The translations under genes and the position numbers were made by a program. The notes beneath the pieces are model-generated. The model did no database searches, was not told the origin of the DNA, and saw only the letters and a program-made list of their open reading frames with translations. Below are positions 14,350 to 21,381 of a stretch of 21,690 nucleotides of DNA, piece by piece; the stretch's first letter is position 1, and each line of letters starts with the position of its first letter. Source of the DNA: Halarsenatibacter sp964630835 (GTDB lineage Bacteria > Bacillota > Halanaerobiia > Halanaerobiales > Halarsenatibacteraceae); NCBI GenBank assembly GCA_964630835.1, contig CAZVZM010000031.1:1-21690 (forward strand), read 5' to 3'.

Positions 14350-15747
14350 TTAAACTGTTATAACCGTTGCCGGCAGCTCTTCCTGCAGTTCCTCTTTCCT
14401 GCCGCCAATTAGATCCCGACCTCTATCATCGTAAATTATGCCCGGCAGAAATATTTTATCGGGATTTAAGCGCTTGATTTCCCTGCATTGTTGGGATATA
14501 TCTCTATTTACCAGCAGACCGGCACAGGAAATATTGCCTCCCATGAAATCTGGCTGTATAACCTTCACTTTCGGTTCTACCGCCGGGAGTGAATTTGAGA
14601 TCAAACGAGCAAGCTGATTTATACGGCCTTCGGCGGCGGGCGCTGTTAAAAATAATGGGCGATCTCCTGAGTAGAGATACCCCTTGATATCACGCACGAC
14701 ACCGGGTGAAATATCATCAGCCATAACCAGCCCCGGTGATAACTCCCGGGGATATTGAAGCTTTTCCTTTATTAACTCCGGGTCAAAATCCATGGCAGTG
14801 ATATTTTCAGAATAATTTTCTAATCTCTTCACTTCTATTGAGAAAGGTTTTTCTGCACTGAATTTTTTGTTTACCATTTCAAATGCTTCCACCCGGGTGA
14901 GAGGTTTATTTCCGTCTACGGATATGATTTCATCCCCCTTTTTTAGTCCTGCCCTGGCAGCAGGGCTGCCGGGTATTACTCCCAGAATTTTGGCCTGTAA
15001 ATCATTCATCGGCTGGGGTTCACAGAACACGGGTGTGGACAGATTCTTCCTCCAGCTTGCAATTTTCTCATTTAAAATAGTGGGATCTAATTTAAATCGG
15101 GTCTGAAGTTCTTCTCTAACCCTGCGGGTGTATCCCGGTCTAAAAATGCGAATAACTCCAACCGATTGTCTGCTTTCCAGATAGCTTACGGTATCGTATA
15201 TTTCCCCCCAGCCTGTGATGTCGGGAAGAGCTATCAGGCTACCCTCCACGGTAATCCCCTGCCTATCGGCTTCTTCCAGGACAGACCGGATTTTCTCCGC
15301 TCCTGAAGCGCCCAGCAATTTTTTTCTCCACTGCGGGGAGATAAAATTTACCGAAAGGCAAAGATTTAGAGGCCGCAACCCGGACAGAAATTTCACATCA
15401 TCCCGTGAAAGCTCACAGCCGGAAGTTGTAATTTTTATCAAAGTTTCCGAATGAAATTCTCGCAAGCAGCCCATTATTTCCCGCCAGTCGGGGTGTAAAA
15501 AAGGTTCCCCCTCTTCGATGCGCGTGGCTGATTCTCCAATTACAATTTTCTCCTGCGGAGAAAGATATGTGATAAGATCTTTAAGCAGAGAAGTTTCGAG
15601 GTGGCCCGGCCGAAATATCTCTACACCGGGAATTTGAAAGCGATGACTGCAAAATACACAGTTGAGGGAACAGGCCGAGGTGAGCGGTAAAACGTTATAT
15701 AACTGCACACTGCGGTAAAGTTTCTGCAGAAAAAAACCTCTATCCAT
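14350..15747 (-). CDS. Radical SAM protein with internal PDZ domain and DUF512-like C-terminus
   Basis: The N-terminal domain has the radical SAM cluster motif Cys26-x3-Cys30-x2-Cys33 (ACSLNCVFCSHRF) and a GEPFLHPDW segment. A PDZ domain follows at about 250-311 (ILGVIPGSPAARAGLKKGDE, then IISVDGN). The last 154 residues resemble the C-terminal part of DUF512 proteins, with FMGGNISCAGLL near residue 402 and DKIFLPGIIYDDRG. Typical DUF512 proteins have the PDZ at the N-terminus, so the order here differs. The start is the ATG at 15747 (465 residues) with AGGAGG 6 bp upstream; a TTG ten codons earlier is not supported. It stands alone between repeat copy B and groESL. Substrate unknown. Confidence 0.8.
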   Translation of the reverse strand: MDRGFFLQKLYRSVQLYNVLPLTSACSLNCVFCSHRFQIPGVEIFRPGHLETSLLKDLITYLSPQEKIVIGESATRIEEGEPFLHPDWREIMGCLREFHSETLIKITTSGCELSRDDVKFLSGLRPLNLCLSVNFISPQWRKKLLGASGAEKIRSVLEEADRQGITVEGSLIALPDITGWGEIYDTVSYLESRQSVGVIRIFRPGYTRRVREELQTRFKLDPTILNEKIASWRKNLSTPVFCEPQPMNDLQAKILGVIPGSPAARAGLKKGDEIISVDGNKPLTRVEAFEMVNKKFSAEKPFSIEVKRLENYSENITAMDFDPELIKEKLQYPRELSPGLVMADDISPGVVRDIKGYLYSGDRPLFLTAPAAEGRINQLARLISNSLPAVEPKVKVIQPDFMGGNISCAGLLVNRDISQQCREIKRLNPDKIFLPGIIYDDRGRDLIGGRKEELQEELPATVITV

Positions 15748-15802
15748 TCTCAACCTCCTGGCTGCATGTGGAACCAAAAATAATTCCCCAAAATGAAGTT
15801 AT

Positions 15803-15909
15803 AAGGATCAGTTCACAATGAAATTTTTCCTCTGCTTCAGTTTAGTTTTTGGCCATGGACCTGACCCGGGCTTCGAAAATTTCCAGTATCACTTCGCCCC
15901 ACAGCTTCC
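15803..15909 (-). repeat. Dispersed intergenic repeat, copy B (most complete)
   Basis: Its 15845-15909 part is the reverse complement of copy A, and its other end (15813-15837) is identical over 25 bases to 20063-20087 in copy C. The two ends are imperfect inverted versions of each other around GAAATTTTC / GAAATTTTTC, so the unit of about 105 bp looks like a palindromic ERIC- or MITE-like element. It also contains short open frames on both strands (15818-15943 plus, 41 codons; 15842-15964 minus, 40 codons), neither with a convincing ribosome site. It fills most of the 268-bp gap upstream of the radical SAM gene. Confidence 0.7.
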
Positions 15910-16015
15910 TAAAATATTTATTGCTTTCCATAAAAGGTGTTAAATAGCCATGACTTTCCAGCATCTTTTAGCATTTCTTTAGCAGAGATTTTGGAGAAGA
16001 AACAAACCGATTAAT

Positions 16016-17125
16016 TTACATCTGCAGGGTAGCTTTAACGCCGGTGCTTAAAGAATCGAATTCATTTTCTTTTAATTTGTAATGAGCTGCGGCACCAATC
16101 ATGGCAGCATTGTCAGTGCATAATTCGAGAGGAGGAAAGAAAAAAGGGATCTCATACTTCTCTCCCAGTTTTCTAAACTTCCTGCGCAGAAGACTGTTTG
16201 CCGCCACTCCACCGGCCAGAAGCAAAGATCGAGGGTGATAATTTACAATCGCTCTTTCTACCTGAGGCAGCAAACTTTCTATCACAACATGCTGAAATGA
16301 AGCGGCAAGATCCGGAATATTTATGGTTTCGCCTCTCTGCTCACTGTTATGCACAAAATTGATCACAGCAGTCTTAAGACCGCTGAAGCTGAAATCGTAA
16401 GTTTCTTTATCGGTCATAGCCCGGGGAAGATCTATACTCCCGGGATCTCCCTCCTCTGCCTCTTTTTCAATAACAGGCCCTCCAGGATATCCCAGATCCA
16501 GATAGCGGGCGATTTTATCAAAGGCTTCTCCGGCGGCATCATCCCGGGTGCGGCCCAGTATTTTGTAGCTGGACATATTTTTAAAATATATCAGATCTGT
16601 GTGTCCTCCGGAAACAGTCAGACATAGAAAAGGGGGTTTTATCCCCTCATGGCTGAGAAAATTGGCGTAAATATGTCCGGCAACGTGATTTATGGCCAGA
16701 AAAGGCACCTCACGTGCATATGCAAAAGCCTTGGCATATGCAAAGCCCACGAGCAAAGCTCCCACCAGTCCGGGCCCCCTGGTGGCGGCAACAGCCGTAA
16801 TATCTCCGGGATTGACCTCCGCCTCCTGCATAGTTTTTTCAATTACTGCCGGGAGCAATTCCAGATGCCTGCGGGATGCAATTTCAGGCACAACCCCTCC
16901 GAATTTCTCATGATCCTGTATTTGCGAAGCAACCTGGCCTGACAATATCCGGGGATGATCCCGGGAGGAATCCAGCACCGCAGCAGCAGTTTCATCACAG
17001 GAGGTCTCTACCGCCAGCATTATGTCCTTCTGTTCGGCCAGAATCCTCTCTCTGTTTTCCCGGGCGCGGGTGGCAAATTTATCCTCTTCTCCTCTCACAT
17101 ATTCTTTATCTTCATTTTTCATCAT
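16016..17125 (-). CDS. tsaD: tRNA N6-threonylcarbamoyladenosine transferase TsaD
   Basis: Transfers the threonylcarbamoyl group to A37 of ANN-decoding tRNAs to make t6A, in complex with TsaB and TsaE. ASKHA-fold protein with the metal site HVAGH (His147, His151), ETSCDET near the N-terminus, SGGHTDL, FSFSGLKTA and GGVAANSLLR. At 369 residues it is about 30 longer than usual because of a charged N-terminal extension before DIMLAVETS. GGAG 8-9 bp before the first ATG supports the long form, but an internal ATG at residue 36 would give the standard start. It overlaps rimI by 14 bp. Confidence 0.95.
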   Translation of the reverse strand: MMKNEDKEYVRGEEDKFATRARENRERILAEQKDIMLAVETSCDETAAAVLDSSRDHPRILSGQVASQIQDHEKFGGVVPEIASRRHLELLPAVIEKTMQEAEVNPGDITAVAATRGPGLVGALLVGFAYAKAFAYAREVPFLAINHVAGHIYANFLSHEGIKPPFLCLTVSGGHTDLIYFKNMSSYKILGRTRDDAAGEAFDKIARYLDLGYPGGPVIEKEAEEGDPGSIDLPRAMTDKETYDFSFSGLKTAVINFVHNSEQRGETINIPDLAASFQHVVIESLLPQVERAIVNYHPRSLLLAGGVAANSLLRRKFRKLGEKYEIPFFFPPLELCTDNAAMIGAAAHYKLKENEFDSLSTGVKATLQM

Positions 17126-17597
17126 CTTCTATTCTCCTCACCATTATGATGGCATCCTCACCGGTATCACTGTAATAATTTTCTCTTATTTCCTTCTCTA
17201 TAAAACCATTGCGACGGTAGAAAACACAAGCAGCCTGATTGTTCTCTCTAACCTCAAGATATATTACTTCATAATCTTTTTCTCCAGCAATGCCCACCAT
17301 CCTGTCCATCAGAAGGCTGCCCACTCCCTGTCTTTGACTGCTTTTCCTGACAGCCATATTTACAAGATGAAATTTTTCTTTTTCCAGATGTGCTCCGGCA
17401 TAACCCAGCACTTTACTTCCCTCAACAGCCACAATGTAATGACAGGGCCTGGTAGAGAGGAGATCGGAGATAAAGGCCTCAGCCGGCCAGGGATGAGAAA
17501 AAACGGCCCTCTCAATGCCCATGACCTGCTTGAGATCACTTATTTTCATGGAGCGAATTTCAATATTATCCATACGCGTCTCTTCTTTAGATGCCAT
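17112..17597 (-). CDS. rimI: Ribosomal-protein-alanine N-acetyltransferase RimI family
   Basis: GNAT acetyltransferase of 161 residues. The acetyl-CoA loop QRQGVG is at 88-93, preceded by the strand HLVNMAVR, and the C-terminal NNQAACVFYRRNGF is the typical helix and strand. RimI acetylates N-termini such as ribosomal protein bS18 in E. coli; the target here is not known. It starts 2 bp after the tsaB stop. The first ATG has only a distant purine tract, and the second ATG at 17573 (MDNIEIRSM) is a plausible alternative start. Its position between tsaB and tsaD is the common Firmicute arrangement. Confidence 0.92.
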   Translation of the reverse strand: MASKEETRMDNIEIRSMKISDLKQVMGIERAVFSHPWPAEAFISDLLSTRPCHYIVAVEGSKVLGYAGAHLEKEKFHLVNMAVRKSSQRQGVGSLLMDRMVGIAGEKDYEVIYLEVRENNQAACVFYRRNGFIEKEIRENYYSDTGEDAIIMVRRIEDDEK

Positions 17598-17599
17598 AT

Positions 17600-18340
17600 T
17601 TATTGACCGCCATCCTCTTTTTCCTTTTGATAATTTATCTCCGCCTGCGATTCTTTCAGATAGCGAGGCAGAAGCTTTTCCGAATTAACACTCCTCCCCT
17701 TTCTCAAAAACTCACTACCAATCCAGGCCAGCCGTCCACCGGCGGGGAGGGCGGAACAAGCGAGCTCCAAATTTACTTTTAAAGGCATTTTTTTCTTAAA
17801 GTTTTTAAAATATGATTTATAGGATCTGACTGCAGGGCCTATAATTGTCACCTCTGAATCGGAAGAAATATTTTCCATGAGATATTCTCTCAGATTCTTC
17901 AGAGAAAGAGCCCTGTCGGAGCTTATCCGGCTTTCATCGCCGGGAAGCGTATGACCTCCTGCAAAAAGGGCTGTATAGACTCTCTCCCGACGGGCATCAA
18001 AGACGGGAAGCCAGAAGCCGGACTGAAAAATTTTATCAGCCACCAGAAGCTCCAGACTGGAAACTTCAGTTACAGAGAAATCATGCACCAGATCAAAAGC
18101 TTTGACAGTGCTGAGAGATATTCTCAGCCCTGTAAATGAACCCGGGCCAGAAACCACTGCCAGACCATCCAAATCCTTTATATGATACTGACTTTCCCGG
18201 AGCAGCCTTTCCAGGAGGGGCAGCAGGCGTTCATTATGATTTTGTCTCATCCGGATATTTATCTCCCCCTGGATTTCATCATCTGCATAAAGTCCCAGGG
18301 CAAGAATATCAGTGGAAGTATCAATCCCTGCCACTTTCAT
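17600..18340 (-). CDS. tsaB: t6A synthesis protein TsaB
   Basis: Inactive paralogue of TsaD that scaffolds the t6A transferase complex. The 246 residues begin with MKVAGIDTSTDILALGL and contain the signature VVSGPGSFTGLRISLSTVKA and the FDARRERVYTALF segment. The ATG overlaps the tsaE end by 20 bp, with GAGGAG upstream. It lacks the HxxxH metal motif present in the TsaD of this window, as expected for TsaB. Confidence 0.95.
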   Translation of the reverse strand: MKVAGIDTSTDILALGLYADDEIQGEINIRMRQNHNERLLPLLERLLRESQYHIKDLDGLAVVSGPGSFTGLRISLSTVKAFDLVHDFSVTEVSSLELLVADKIFQSGFWLPVFDARRERVYTALFAGGHTLPGDESRISSDRALSLKNLREYLMENISSDSEVTIIGPAVRSYKSYFKNFKKKMPLKVNLELACSALPAGGRLAWIGSEFLRKGRSVNSEKLLPRYLKESQAEINYQKEKEDGGQ

Positions 18341-18839
18341 AGCAATTTTTCAGCTCCTCAATCAGAAATTTCTCAGTTTCACCCCGGGCCCCAAAGGAAA
18401 TATGCCGCTTATTTTTGCCCGAACGAGAAATCTCAGGCATAATATATTGAGGCCAGCTATCCTCTATCAATTCCGGCCACTCAACCAGGAACAGAGTTTT
18501 CGGACGAGGGTATTCCAGCAGACCGGTGTGATGAATCTGCTCATGAGAATCTATACGGTATAGATCGGCATGAACCAGCTGCACAGGGTAAGAGTCATAC
18601 TCTTTAATGATAGTATAGGAGGGCGATGTAATCCGTTCTCCAGAAAGCAAATAATCACCCACCCCTTTTACAAAACACGTCTTCCCCGCACCGAGCTCCC
18701 CCTTAAGCAATACTGAGAGGCCGTAAGAAGCCCATGCATCTGTCCTATTCACGGCAGCTTCTGCAAACATTTCTCCTATTTTTCTGGTTTCTTCTGGAGC
18801 AGAAGTTTTAAGCTGGAAAATTTTATGAAGCCGGTTCAA
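18321..18839 (-). CDS. tsaE: t6A synthesis ATPase TsaE
   Basis: P-loop ATPase needed for multiple turnovers of the TsaB-TsaD complex. Walker A GELGAGKT lies at 47-54, followed by ITSPSYTIIKEY, HADLYRI and LFLVEWPE, all family hallmarks. The length of 172 residues is normal. The start appears to be TTG at 18839 with GGGGGAG a few bases upstream, inside the last 17 bp of the amidohydrolase gene; no nearby in-frame ATG competes. Confidence 0.95.
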   Translation of the reverse strand: MNRLHKIFQLKTSAPEETRKIGEMFAEAAVNRTDAWASYGLSVLLKGELGAGKTCFVKGVGDYLLSGERITSPSYTIIKEYDSYPVQLVHADLYRIDSHEQIHHTGLLEYPRPKTLFLVEWPELIEDSWPQYIMPEISRSGKNKRHISFGARGETEKFLIEELKNCYESGRD

Positions 18840-19980
18840 TATGCTCCCCCTCGATGAATACAGCTTTCAGTTCGCTGGATATCCGCAGAGGATCCCCGTC
18901 AAAAACAACCAGGTCAGCGTCTTTGCCGGTTTCAATGCTTCCGACTCTATCATCAATTCCAAGTATTTCTGCCGGATTGAGTGTTATAGCTTTTAGAGCT
19001 TCCTCTTCAGGAAGTCCGGCCCTTGCAGAAAGAGCAGCATATATATTTAACTGGTCCACAGGAATCACGGGATGATCGCTCATCAGAGCTACTTTAACTC
19101 CCGCTTCAGCAAGCACCGCTGCAGTTTTAAAATCTCTCTCTTTTACCTCAACCTTGGTGCGGGTGGTGAGAGTGGGACCCACAACGGCAGATACGCCGGC
19201 CCGTGCCAGCTCTTCTGCAATGAAGTGTCCTTCTGTGCAGTGCTCTATTGTTATCTCCAGATCAAATTCACCGGCAATCCTGAGCGCCGTCATGATATCG
19301 TCAGCTCTGTGAGCGTGAGTCTTAAGGGGAAGTTCCCCCCGCAAAACTCTGGCCAGGCTCTCCCATTTAATATCTCTTTCAAAGGGCTCATCCTCATCAT
19401 TTTTCATTTTCCTGGCCATGTAATCCTCTGCCTTTTGAAATGCGGAACGCATTTTGGCAGCAACAGCCATTCTGGTGGACGGGCTTTTGTCCTTTTCACC
19501 ATAGACTCTTTTTGGATTTTCTCCAAAGGCAGCTTTAATCCCGACGGGATTTTTTAAGATCATATTGTCCACAACTTTGCCGCGGGTCTTTATTGCCAGA
19601 GCCTCGCCTCCTATGACGTTTGCACTTCCAGGGCTTACCATCACCGAAGTTATGCCGCGCTTTCGAGCATCTTCGATACCCTTATCCCCCGGGTTTATGG
19701 CATCCACTGCTCTGAGCTGAGGAGAAATTGGATCAGTGATCTCATTATAATCTCTTCCCTCCCAGCCCAATCCCTCCTCTCCAATGCCAACATGAGTATG
19801 GGCATCTATCATGCCCGGAATTACTGTGGCCCCGGGAAATTCATATTTTTCAGCTTCATCAGGTATTTCAATATCTGAACCTGCTTTAATAATTTTACCT
19901 TCCTCACACAGTATCGTTCCCGGCGAGAAATCTCCGTTCTTCCCCATGGTTTTGACCTTTTTTGCACTGACTGCCAGCAT
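18823..19980 (-). CDS. Amidohydrolase family protein (imidazolonepropionase-related)
   Basis: Metal-dependent hydrolase of the amidohydrolase superfamily, 385 residues. The metal ligands can be placed: His61 and His63 (DAHTHVG), His222 and His224 (KTHAHRADD), His247 (IEHCTEG) and the catalytic Asp302 in MSDHPV. The C-terminus has the usual small beta domain (VGSIETGKDADLVVFDGDPL). It resembles COG1228 proteins, whose substrates are mostly unknown; nothing here ties it to histidine breakdown. The ATG has AGGAGG 8 bp upstream. First gene of the unit leading into tsaE, with a 17-bp overlap. Confidence 0.87.
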   Translation of the reverse strand: MLAVSAKKVKTMGKNGDFSPGTILCEEGKIIKAGSDIEIPDEAEKYEFPGATVIPGMIDAHTHVGIGEEGLGWEGRDYNEITDPISPQLRAVDAINPGDKGIEDARKRGITSVMVSPGSANVIGGEALAIKTRGKVVDNMILKNPVGIKAAFGENPKRVYGEKDKSPSTRMAVAAKMRSAFQKAEDYMARKMKNDEDEPFERDIKWESLARVLRGELPLKTHAHRADDIMTALRIAGEFDLEITIEHCTEGHFIAEELARAGVSAVVGPTLTTRTKVEVKERDFKTAAVLAEAGVKVALMSDHPVIPVDQLNIYAALSARAGLPEEEALKAITLNPAEILGIDDRVGSIETGKDADLVVFDGDPLRISSELKAVFIEGEHIEPAS

Positions 19981-20043
19981 TTAATTGTCCTCCTAATTGA
20001 GAATAATAAAAATAAGGGGTTCTTCTCCAGATCAATTGTTAAA

Positions 20044-20087
20044 GGAAGCTATGAGGCTCCGCTCACAATGAAATTTTTCCTCTGCTT
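20044..20087 (+). repeat. Dispersed intergenic repeat, copy C (end fragments)
   Basis: Its first 19 bases match the start of copy A with three mismatches, and bases 20063-20087 are identical to 15813-15837 of copy B. It seems to be one terminal arm, or a deletion product with both terminal sequences brought together. It lies in the 231-bp gap between the amidohydrolase gene and mazF. A short CACAC-CT-GTGTG palindrome follows at 20101-20112. Confidence 0.65.
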
Positions 20088-20169
20088 ATGCTTGATTTTA
20101 CACACCTGTGTGCTGCAAAATCAGATCTTTAAAATAACAGATATCATATTTTACTGCCGCCGGCAATAC

Positions 20170-20195
20170 AAAATCCCCCTCAGCAACAAGGGGGA
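20170..20195 (-). terminator. Terminator of the mazEF operon
   Basis: On the minus strand a 6-bp stem CCCCCT/AGGGGG (20194-20175, 8-nt loop) is followed by ATTTTG. It begins about 17 bp after the mazF stop. Confidence 0.7.
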
Positions 20196-20211
20196 AAGTT
20201 ATGTAAAAATA

Positions 20212-20562
20212 TTAAAGTTCTATAAGGCCCAGACTTATCTCAATAGCCCGATCCACCTCTTCAATTATTTCCGGGCTGAGGTGAGTTATCCTCCTTTCCA
20301 GGCGCTTTTTGTCCAGGGTCCTGATCTGCTCAAGCAAAATTACCGAATCTCTGTCAAGTTCGCTGTCCTCAGCTCCAATCTCAACATGGGTGGGCAACTT
20401 TCCCCTCTTAATCCGGGAGGTAATAGCAGCAACTATAACGGTGGGACTGTATCTATTACCTATATCATTTTGTATTATGAGGACGGGCCTGGTCCCACCC
20501 TGTTCTGACCCTACAACCGGGTTCAGGTTAGCATAAAAAACATCCCCTCTTAATATTTCCAT
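20212..20562 (-). CDS. mazF: MazF/EndoA-type mRNA interferase toxin
   Basis: Sequence-specific single-strand endoribonuclease of the MazF/PemK family, very close to B. subtilis EndoA (NdoA). The 116 residues contain RGDVFYANL, VVGSEQGGTRPVLIIQND with Arg25 and AAITS with Thr48 (the catalytic pair known in EndoA), and the C-terminal LPTHVEI, RDSVILLEQIRTLDK and ITHL segments. Its ATG overlaps the mazE stop by one base (TAATG), so translation is coupled to the antitoxin. The cut site is probably UACAU-like as in EndoA, an inference from similarity. Confidence 0.96.
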   Translation of the reverse strand: MEILRGDVFYANLNPVVGSEQGGTRPVLIIQNDIGNRYSPTVIVAAITSRIKRGKLPTHVEIGAEDSELDRDSVILLEQIRTLDKKRLERRITHLSPEIIEEVDRAIEISLGLIEL

Positions 20563-20840
20563 TATTCACACTCCGATAATTTTTCTTCATAAAATGATAT
20601 TGTCCTGCAGAGCGAGGGCAGACCCTCATCTGCCAGCTTTTCATTCAGCTCGCTCATCTCCCGGTAGCCATCCTTCAGTTCCTCCTTTATTTCATGCTTT
20701 TTTAAATGTGCAATGTAAAGCTTGATAGCCTGACAGAAAAATTCTTCCATTTCCTCGCCATCCTGGGATGGCAGATGTCCCTTTACCTCCTGCAGCAAAT
20801 GTCTGGGCAGCCTGACCTGACACCATTCTTTTTTCCCCAA
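20562..20840 (-). CDS. mazE: MazE/EndoAI-type ribbon-helix-helix antitoxin
   Basis: Antitoxin of the adjacent MazF, 92 residues. The N-terminal half is a ribbon-helix-helix DNA-binding domain (strand WCQVRLP, then helices), and the second half carries GYREMSELNEKLADE (58-72), the segment that in B. subtilis EndoAI wraps the toxin. The start must be TTG at 20840, because the nearby ATG is out of frame; AAGGGGTGATC just upstream is a nearly full anti-16S match. Expected to repress its own promoter, alone or with MazF. Preceded by a 53-codon gene that shares its C-terminal motif. Confidence 0.92.
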   Translation of the reverse strand: MGKKEWCQVRLPRHLLQEVKGHLPSQDGEEMEEFFCQAIKLYIAHLKKHEIKEELKDGYREMSELNEKLADEGLPSLCRTISFYEEKLSECE

Positions 20841-20901
20841 AATTTGATCACCCCTTGCCAGTAATATAAGGCCAGAACCGGTTGAGGACAGATACAGCTG
20901 C

Positions 20902-21063
20902 TCAGCTCTGGCTGTCTGTCCCCTCTTCAGAATTAAAAGTTACTTTCTGCGCAATTTCTCGATTGAGAGGTCCCATTTTCTTGTAACCCTCTATCATTTC
21001 CCGGGCAATATGGCGCCTTTCTTTCTCCGATAGTTTCCTCTGCTTCTTAAGATACTCCTCCAT
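20902..21063 (-). CDS. Small protein resembling the toxin-binding segment of MazE (possible mini-antitoxin)
   Basis: 53 codons from ATG at 21063 to TGA at 20902, with a very strong GGAGGGG site 5 bp upstream. The protein starts MEEYLKKQRKLSEKERRHIA and continues with EMIEGYKKMGPLNREIAQKV. That GYxxMxxLNxxIA segment lines up with GYREMSELNEKLA of the adjacent MazE and with GYMEMAKIN of B. subtilis EndoAI. There is no ribbon-helix-helix strand and no room for that domain, so it would be an antitoxin core without DNA binding. It is the first gene after the operon promoter, 61 bp ahead of mazE. It could also be a decayed duplicate; the intact frame and ribosome site argue against that. Confidence 0.7.
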   Translation of the reverse strand: MEEYLKKQRKLSEKERRHIAREMIEGYKKMGPLNREIAQKVTFNSEEGTDSQS

Positions 21064-21142
21064 ATTTTCCCCTCCATTATTCTGTATTTCTGGCCGCAGA
21101 ACTGCTTAAGGATGGCGATAAAGAGACGATATCATCTTTCAC

Positions 21143-21179
21143 TGTAAATATAGTATTCTACAATTTAAAGTATATTACA
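21143..21179. promoter_or_regulatory. Imperfect palindrome at the mazEF promoter (candidate operator)
   Basis: TGTAAATATAG at 21143-21153 mirrors the minus-strand TGTAATATAC at 21179-21170. It covers the -10 box and the start of transcription, where a ribbon-helix-helix repressor such as MazE would be expected to bind. Confidence 0.45.
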
Positions 21180-21197
21180 GGAAGCCGCAAATGTCAA
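21169..21197 (-). promoter_or_regulatory. Strong sigma-A promoter of the mazEF operon
   Basis: Minus-strand -35 TTGACA (21197-21192, perfect consensus), 17-bp spacer, -10 TATACT (21174-21169). Start expected near 21162, giving a leader of about 100 nt before the 53-codon gene. Confidence 0.82.
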
Positions 21198-21217
21198 TGT
21201 TTGTCCGGGTCCAGGAT

Positions 21218-21238
21218 ATAAAATTGCCAGTACCGGCA
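21218..21238 (-). terminator. Weak hairpin, possible terminator of the helicase gene
   Basis: On the minus strand TGCCG-GTAC-TGGCA (21238-21225) is followed by ATTTTAT. The stem is only 5 bp with one wobble pair, so support is weak. It lies about 145 bp after the helicase stop and just before the mazEF promoter. Confidence 0.3.
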
Positions 21239-21343
21239 TAAAGCAACTGGGTTCCCGCTGTATTTTTAGGTGTAAAATAGATAAATAGTATGTCAAAACT
21301 GGCTTATAGACTGTATTGGATAATTTAAACAACTTATGATTTG

Positions 21344-21358
21344 AATGACCGGGTCATT
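21344..21358. repeat. 15-bp perfect palindrome after the helicase gene
   Basis: AATGACC-G-GGTCATT is symmetrical around one base. It is too compact for a terminator and looks more like a protein-binding site. It sits 23 bp beyond the helicase stop in a 318-bp gene-free stretch (21064-21381) that otherwise holds the mazEF promoter, operator candidate and a weak hairpin. Confidence 0.4.
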
Positions 21359-21381
21359 ATAAAAGAACAGGCCATAACAAG

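Noticed and set aside
20150..20165. TGCCG-C-CGGCA palindrome near the mazF terminator
   Set aside because: One-base centre cannot form a hairpin of use and no T tract follows; likely chance.
20068..20508. 146-codon plus-strand frame starting in repeat copy C
   Set aside because: Runs through the mazF terminator and antisense to mazF; the MKFFLC start belongs to the repeat and the rest has no protein-like character.
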